Made by a program: the position numbers and the translations under genes
The notes under the pieces: generated by a model
Database searches by the model: none
Told to the model about the DNA's origin: nothing
What the model saw: the letters and a program-made list of their open reading frames with translations, nothing else
In this document: positions 26,101 to 35,100 of the stretch, one piece after another
How positions within the stretch are numbered: the stretch's first letter is position 1
Layout of the letters: each line of letters starts with the position of its first letter
DNA from: Manduca sexta
Taxonomy: Eukaryota > Arthropoda > Insecta > Lepidoptera > Sphingidae
DNA: 64,000 nucleotides
Reading direction: 5' to 3'
Assembly (NCBI RefSeq): GCF_014839805.1
Contig: NC_051135.1
Location: forward strand, 10,853,291-10,917,290

Positions 26101-29100
26101 ATATAACATTACGCACCGACAAATAGGAGCTGAAAATTAATGTAAAATGTAGCAAAAAATAAAAATTATTCCTTTTGAGTCTTCCCGTTTTGTGCGCTGC
26201 GTAATCGGTTAAAGTTTAGCAACAATTTATAAATGACGAAATTGCACCTCTCAAAAAGTTTAATATGTGGATTTGCACGCGTGAAAACTCTTCACGCGTG
26301 CAAATCCACAAGCAAAAGCAAATTCTTCGTAAATTAGATATATATCGAAGCTATGCAATAGAACTACACCATGTTAGATTTATTCATTCCGTTCAAAGGT
26401 GACAATGATACTAATTGCTGTTGCATCATTAATTTCCTTACAATAAAATATTTCTAGTTACCCATTTGTACAACAGCTCGCACGGTCATAATCATAAAGA
26501 ACGGACATAAAAACAGCGCGCTCAACGGGTTTGAATAGTACTCTCGTGATATAAAATAATTTTACGTCAGCACAAAATTATGAGAAAGATTTATGTGTCG
26601 AGAGGTCGATCCTATAAAATCTATTACGTTTTATTCGTAACGTAAAAAGTTTATGGATATTGTGGGATTAGTTCGGATTTTTTGGATCCTTCGAGGCTCT
26701 ATTTGTTATGGCTGGGACATCAGCGTAAATTTTATGTCGTCGGTATTGATTTGGATCGGCGATATTGCAATGTAATTTCGTAATTCGATGTTATTGAAGG
26801 TTTGTGGATACGACTGGTTTTGACGAGCAGATACCTTAGTATTGATATGAATAAAGTATTGTCATTTAACAATAAGCAAGGATAGTTATTCGACTTTCGT
26901 GGATTATTAATTGAAACATTATTTTCAAGATAAGTTTTCCAAAAATTTCAATTATGTTAATTCAATTTCAATAGAATTTTTATGCCGATATAAAGTAAAT
27001 GGATTCGAATTTGTCAAAACTTATCACCATCGATATTTTTTTTACTTTTTTTAATTATAATCACTATATTAAAATGCCCATTAGATTTATCCTCAATTCC
27101 TCTTTGTTTAATGCAAAAATTATGTACGAATGTGGTATTAATTATAATTAAATTATTGTATTAGCAATTCATACGATATCAAAACTGCCTCTATTTAACT
27201 CCAATATTTCCAGTGGAAGTAACCGGCTACAGCGCAGATAACTGTTCAGTATCGTACACGTCATTCAACAATGAAACTCTAGTGGGCTCAGTTATCCGAT
27301 CGGCTAGTGTGCTGGTGCTGCCTGAAGGACTTCATAGGAGTGACACGCAAAGTGCATACTTCTGCGCCAATGGTAAGTATTATTGAGCATTTTATTTGGT
27401 AATTGAGATGGAAAGTAATATTTTACACGTAGCATTATCAAATCATTGTTATGCTTTGTAATCTTTGCCCGTATGTTCTATGAGAATATTACCTAAAGGT
27501 GTTTTAAAACCCTTCAAATATCCATCTTCATATTTCACAAAACTTGGGTCACGTTTAATATCAAAATTTTGTTTCATCTTAATTGTATTATTTCAGAAGT
27601 CAAGCCTGCATCGACCAAACTTTTTATAAGCAAAAATAAACTCTTATTCTAATTTTTACAAAATTCATTTTTAGAACACCTAGCCGTCTCATCACGTGGT
27701 TCGTGGGAATGGCAGTGGGTGGCAGCACCTAGGAACCGTGCCGGATTGGTGCTAGAACTTCGTGCTCAGGGCGCTGCGCATGTTGCGCTCTCCGCCATAC
27801 GTGAACCATCTGACGATATGTATAGAGTTGTGTTTGAAAGGAGTAGGGTCTGGATAGCTAAGGGGAAACATGGTACGTGGGATTTATTCTGTAAAAGCTA
27901 TTAAAAATATCAGTATAGGATTCTATGTGATCATCAAATTTGAGATATTATGGTCTATAAAGTAAGCTTTATTCACTAAATCCCGTTAACAGAGATACAA
28001 AATATTTACCTATCAAATTTATATTCTCTCATAGAAAACTTTACGAAAAATGAGTAATGGTTTTGATAACACACAAACCTAACTTAATATCAGAGTAGAA
28101 TAGAATTAATATCGTTTCATTCCAGGTTATGACGTTCACCTAGCAAGTGCGGAGCAAACAGAAAGCGACGAAGACTGTGCTGGTGCAGATTCCTGGTGCG
28201 CCTGGTGGGTTTGGTGGGAAGGCGGGAGACTTTCTGTTGGAAGGGGCGCAGCACCTTCTGAGAGGAGGCTGCTTGTATGGCCTCTTGCGCCTGATATGAG
28301 GATCAAATATGTTGGGTTTAGCGCACTATGGGGTGAGAAAGCCGATTTTAGGTAAGTTTTGTTATTAAATTATATGATTAATTACAGTGTATTTTCTCAT
28401 TAATATGTATGATAACATCAGCAATTATATTTCCTTTGGCATTAACTCCCCTCAAATACTTCTCTGTATATAAAGAGTATAAATAAAATAATATATTCCC
28501 TATACTTTTTATAAACTTTGATCTAACAAATATTTCGTTCCAAAATGTTTACAGGATCTGGAACTTCAACGAAGAGGCTGGATTCTCCCAAGTATTAGAA
28601 CTTGGGCTGCCACGTGGCGTAGTTCCTGGGTCTGCTAGTGGAACTCTCCTAGTATCCGGTGGTCTTCATCTCCCACTGTATAGTCTTCAGACCGACTCCA
28701 CCGACCAGTGGGCTGATGTGTGGAGAGATTCTCAACTATCAGCGGCTTCAGCAAGTCTTGCCCCCCTTTTGGCTTTGGAACATATCCCACATTTAGTTGA
28801 GGATGCAGAACGAGAGAAGATCTTGAAAAAATTGCCGGAACAGGTATGACAAATGTATTAATCATACGTTTTAGTGAAATAAGTATCAAAACTTCCTTAG
28901 TAATTTAATGATACGAATATTTTTTTATATTCATTTTACCATCTTATAAGTAGATAAATCATATTTCAATTCATAATTTGTGTTTCTAGGTACAAGTCCT
29001 CCTATCATTTCGAAAGAGCGACAATTCATTTAGTGATCATCCAGCAATGAGCAGCCATCTGTCCACAATAAAAATATTGGAAATACTAACTAAAATACAA

Positions 29101-32100
29101 TCGTACTACCCAATAGACCCGGAACTTTTACAAAACATCAAGAAATGGATTCAAACGAGACAGAACCCTGATGGATCATTCACACCATTAGCAGCTGATA
29201 AAGAAGTTGATTATTATCCAGTAGAGATGAAGAAATCTAATGGAACTGAGCTAGAAGTTGATGTGAATGAGTATTACTATTACGATAAAGATGGAAATAT
29301 GACTAAAGAAGAAATCGAATGGGAAAGAACGGTAGAAGTGACTGCCGAGACTTTGGTGGCTTTGCTTGAAGTCGGTGTTGAGAATAAGGTAGATTATTCA
29401 TAGGATTTTGACTATTGGATATTTGTAATAGACTGTAGCGATCATGGTACGCTTCTTAATAAAGTTAACGTGGTTCATTACGGCGAGTTACGCTATCGAA
29501 TCAGTCGCTGATTAATCTATAAAGTATGACTCTGGTGATTGTCAGGGGAAAAAAATGTGTTGATCGGCTTAAACATTGTACATTTTTTTTTTATTTCAAC
29601 ATAATTAAAATAAATTGTCGATAAACAAGATTCAAATTTATTATTTATATGTGATTTTAAATTAAACAAATTAGTCTTTCCTTCTTAGTTAACAAATGCT
29701 CATGTAAAATTCCAGGTAGATGCAGACGTTGCTAGGAAGTCTCAGAAGTATTTGGAGAAGAATATTTACAACTTAACATCGCCAGCCGCACTTGCTGCTA
29801 CTGTTTTGGCTCTAGTCCTTGCAAGGTAATATACCCCATGTATATTATATAAAAAGGTATACTTAAAAATAAGAATATGTAATATTAATTATCTGTGTAT
29901 TCTACAAGGGCCTTTTTAAAAAATAAAATAAATCAATATAAAAGATAGTCTATATTACTTACGTACAATGTAGGATTTATGAAAGAATTTTTCGAAACGG
30001 TTCAATAGTTCCATAGATTACGAACAAACGGACAAACTAACATAAACAAATCCTTATAATATTAGTATAACTAATAATTTCAGGAGTCCAATAGTACCTG
30101 AGGCTTTAGTGATCCTACGAAACGCGTCTACAACCGAAGAGGGAGAGTTTGGCTGGCCAGCTCCCAGGAAAGATGCTGCTGATTGGCTATTGGAGGAAAC
30201 TTCTAGAAATATCAAGACCACGTCTTACGGTACACAATTCGGTATTTCAGTACTTTTTTTATAATAATATTTTATTAGCTTTTGTCACCTCTTACATGTA
30301 ATGAAAATTTTCATTACATTTTATTTCATGTAACGAAGGTGAAAGAAATCATTGGTTGACCAGATTTTTTTATGATTTGAATGCGGCAATGTTGACATAG
30401 GTTCATCATGCGCCTTATTAATAACCAGATATTTTAAAACTAATCTGACGTTTTATTATTATGACGAAATTCCTTACAATATAAATGCAATTCTAGATAT
30501 ACATATAACCAAAAAAAAACCTGCTGCTAGACTTCTAAATATTTTGAACTCATTCTGTGTAAATCTGGCCGCAAACGGCTAAAAATAAAAACATAAATTA
30601 GACGTGTAAAATATGGGTAGATATTACAACTTTAACTTTTCGGACTACCAACACCCATCCATCACCAACGTCCATCTGTGACCATGAAGGCTGCAGTCTT
30701 TCAAACCTGGGTAGAAAATTAAAAGATAAAATACGAAAACTAGTTTTATTTCCATGTCTGACAATCGCGTAAATAGAAATCATTACATAAATAGATTAAA
30801 ATATGCATCAGTTATATCGACAACAAATAATTGATTATACCCACCGCCATACCCAGAAGCGGTAACAATGGAGCAGTACGTGGCGGGCGTGCGCGTGCTG
30901 CTGGCGGCGTGCGCGCGCGGCGCGCTGGCGGAGGGCGAGGCGGCCGCGCGCTTCCTCTACTACCGCGCCTCCACGCTGCAGCGGCACCCCAGCCTCGCCT
31001 ACAGCGCTACTAAAGCCGCGGCGCAGTATGCTGCGTTGGCTCATGACAGGTTTGTGAAAAATCATTTCATCCACGCACACTTTCCACTACTTTCCCTTGT
31101 CACTTACAATGCGCGAACAGCATGTATGCACACGCTTGCTGCGATAGATAGCGTAGGGGAAAATGCTTGTATTAGTCCCGTAATCCCGCGACATCTCGCA
31201 CCACCTGCGCTCAATAGGTATTGGGGCGCGTCGTCATGAATGAAATGACGTAACCTACTTTTGACTAGAATGATAGTTAAAATGGCGTCATTGCTCGGCA
31301 TTTTTCTTGGACTAAATCCTGTTCTATACGAATCTTATGAGGTTATGTTTTGTGCTAATTAAAAAGAAAAACACATTTTTATTACTTAATTAAAAAAAAT
31401 TGAGGGTGAATCGTTTTTAAAAAAAATCCTTACTCTTGGCAGGTAAGACTTTTGATATAACCTCAAAAAAAATAAGGTCGTCACTTGGATCCACAAATAA
31501 TTAAATATAAAGAAGAAAGAAACAAAACATTAATATTATTGAGACGACATGAAAACTTTAAACGTAGGTAGACAGTAAAATATTTTTTGAAGCATTCACC
31601 ATCGTCAAATGAACACGTAGTTTCTGTTAACGTTAATGCACCTAAAATAAAGTGGTCATTAAGTAGAAAAAGGTAGTATCACTGTTGCAAATATTTTATC
31701 CAAATTCCATAGCATATTCATCTACAAAATTAATCACTGCTATCTATCTTATTTCCAGGCACAGAGCGCTGACAGTGTCTCTGGCAACAGCGGGAATGGA
31801 GCTCACCGACACGTTGGAACTTCGCGCTCGAACCCCACCGAGACCACTACAGCTTCCTGGACTACCTACTAAAGTATTTGTGTACGCTACAGGTGCCGGT
31901 TGTGCAACAGTACAGGTAACTGGTTTCAACATACGATCCCAATTTCAATCTTCAATCTGATTCCATCAAAATAATTCTTTCTTTTTTTATTGTTTTGAAT
32001 GACGAGACGAGCTTGCCGTCCGCCTGATGGTAAGCGATACGAGCGTCCATAAACAGTAAAAACACCATCAACCTTGAATTATAAAGTATTGTTTGTTTGG

Positions 32101-35100
32101 TATTCCACTGCGCTCGCCACTCGCTACAATGTCCTTCAAACCGGAACACAACAGTGACTAGTGAGAGACCTACCACCAGTATAGCTTTTGTAAGCTTGTC
32201 AAAAATAAATCTATATTCTAATTAATCCAGTTTTGAGATAGAACGAAAAAGCAATTGGGATCGTCTGAAAACGGCGGTTAGAACAGCTGTGTAAGCGAAT
32301 AATTTGAATTTCTTTATTTGCTTGGTCCCGTAGACAGCGTGGACAGTAGGTAAACGACGTGACGTAAAACTTAATCAAAAGTTATTGCTAGATAACATGT
32401 AACAAGTTTCATAGTTATGTAGGAGTGAACTACGGATCAAATAGCGGAAACTCGTCCTCACTTTTCATACGAAAAAACGTCCACAAAATATTTGATGCGT
32501 TTTAATTTTAAAACGTCTATACATTTGTATAGACGTTTTAAAAACAAAAAAAAAAACTTACTTGTATTATGTTTCTTTCCTTAAATACATTAGTACATTG
32601 TTACTAATATAAACAAACTAAAACAATTCTGTAACCATATTATGTGCCTTTCACATAAACTGATTTGAATTATCATCCATCAAATTACATTTATTTTCAG
32701 GGCACCATAACCTACTCAACATACACGCCGAAACCAGAAAACGCTTTATTAAACATACAAGCTGCTATAATTGAAGAAATACGACCCGAGAGGAGCAGCA
32801 TCGAAGACTTGCAGGGTAATCTGCCAACTCTGATCATCAAAACGTGTTTCAAGTAAGTTTCTGTTTAATTAAAAATTTTATCAAAATATCCTAATTACAG
32901 TCAATCCTTAGCAAAATGAAATTCTGTAAGTTTTATTGTAATTTTGAACATTTTCCAATTTTAGTGTCTGAAATATTTTAGAACTAATTTAATAGTTTAC
33001 TCTAAATACATAGTAAAATCAGCATTATATAATGGTAGCCGCAGCGTGCGAGTAAAATATTAATAATAGCATGTCTTTTAGTGGTGGTCTGAAACAAGTT
33101 AAACTTATCTATACTTATAAAGCTGAAGTTTGTTTGTTTGAACGCGCTAATGTCAGGAACTCACTTCCTATTAGTGATTTAAAAAAAAAACTAATAGGAA
33201 GCTACATCTTAAGTGCTATACACAACTTTTTATCCCGAGAAAATACTTATCCCGGAAAACCTTTTTACGCATACAGAACCGCAATACAAAAGCTAGTTAA
33301 CATTACTAAAAGACAAGTTACGTTTTTCAGATGGAAGGGCAAAGAACGTTCTGGTATACTTCGGCTGGAAACATCATTGTTCTCGGGCTATGAGTTGCAA
33401 TCAGTCAATCCCGTTGTACTGGATGGAGCAACGTTTGCTGAATTACATTACGGTTCCAGAGGGGAATCGGTGTGGTTCGTCTTTGCTAACGTAAGTATTT
33501 TTAATGTTATAGTCTCTTCCACTATATGAGTTCATAAAGTATTTTTTTTAAATATACAATTTATTTGTAACACTATACTTCTGATTATAATTTTAAATAA
33601 TATGTCATACCTACTTTAAGCTAGTTTATTAAATCTAAACAATTAGATTAAAACTATGGAAAAATTATATTCATCATGAAATTTAAGGAATATTTTACAA
33701 CCAGGTGTTGCTCGCAGCTTCGCCCCCATGATAGACGTTTGCCAATATAAAAGTCTCACTTAATCACTATAATGATCTTTACCTCGATCTGTACAACGCC
33801 AGCACTTAAAACAACAGATATAAATTCAAATATTTTACCAATAAAAATAGCCATTAAAATCCATTCAGACGTTTCTGTTTACTTCTAACAAACATTCAAA
33901 CATCCGTTTCATAATAGTAATAAGAAAACTCTTATAATTTACAGATCAGTTCGACATGCCCTGTATGCGTAACTTACGAGGCCAGATCCAAATTTGTCAT
34001 CACAAGTCTACGACCAGCATTCGCAAAGATCTACCCTTCAACGCGCCCCGACCTGGCAGTAGAAACATTCTTTCACGCAAGACCTGGAAGTCCCCTACTC
34101 AGAGGCGTTACCGACGATGATTTTATAACGTGGTTCGATAAAACTGAAGTTGCTAGTCTCAAAACCAGTGTCAATATTGATAATATTTGTGAATGCGGTC
34201 GCATTTGCAGCAGAGATTATGAATTCAGAAAAAATAAAGATGTTAAACATGTACCTACTAGTACTGATGCAATAACAGAGACTATAACTGTTGAAACAAC
34301 AACTGTTGAAACGACAATTACGACAGAGGAAGAAAAAATAACTAAAGTAGACACTACTGTTGTACATTTAAAAACAATAAACGCTGTTACTACAGTCAAT
34401 CCAACAACTATCGATAAGTCAACAACTGAAAATAATCTATTAGCTAACAAAACTATTGGTCTTGAACATGTTGATGACCCAATAATCGTGCCAACTATTA
34501 CATACGTGAACAGATCTGAAGTCGACGATATGAGTAACAATTTAGTGCCTATAGTGCCTAAAATGAATGGAGCACTAATCGTTCAAAAGTCCATTATACC
34601 TAAAGAGTTAACAAAGAAAGAAGAATTTAAGAAGAAATCGCTGCCACGGCGGAAGGGTACTTTAAAAGGTACATACGGTGACAAACATGAAAAATTCTTT
34701 ATGAAGGTACAAAATTTTAAATTGAAATTGAATCAAACTACGACCCCAGCTGTAAAAGAAATTATAACAACACTAGCACCGACTACGATTTTAGACAACC
34801 ACACTGATCCGATGCCAACACGTCTAACTAAAACTGAACTTAATAAAATATCAGAGACTAAAAATACCTCCCAGATTATAACAATACCATTGAATATTTC
34901 TCAAGAGCATAATAAAACAGAAACTACCAACAAAATAAAAGCAGCTAAACCTAATAAGGTAGCATCAAATCATTCTGAACCACCGCACACGATTACTGCT
35001 ATAACAAACAACAATATTAAGTTACTGCACTATAGAACCAAAAAACCCAAATCAGCTACACAAATTAAAAAGCCTCGTGTGAATAATAATTCTACAAAAG

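Larger units (their letters stand above)
22470..27213 (+). other. 4.7-kb intron of the macroglobulin gene
   Basis: GTATGC donor and ATATTTCCAG acceptor. Contains SINE-B copy 2 (22731-23055), family-E copy 2 (24424-24637), a diverged family-F fragment (25993-26150) and a perfect 20-bp hairpin (26266-26310). The remainder is AT-rich unique-looking DNA with no exon seen. Confidence 0.6.

Noticed and set aside
30831..31080. Overlapping frames on both strands in the GC-rich exon
   Set aside because: High GC removes stop codons in all frames. Only the frame in phase with neighbouring exons matches the A2M family.
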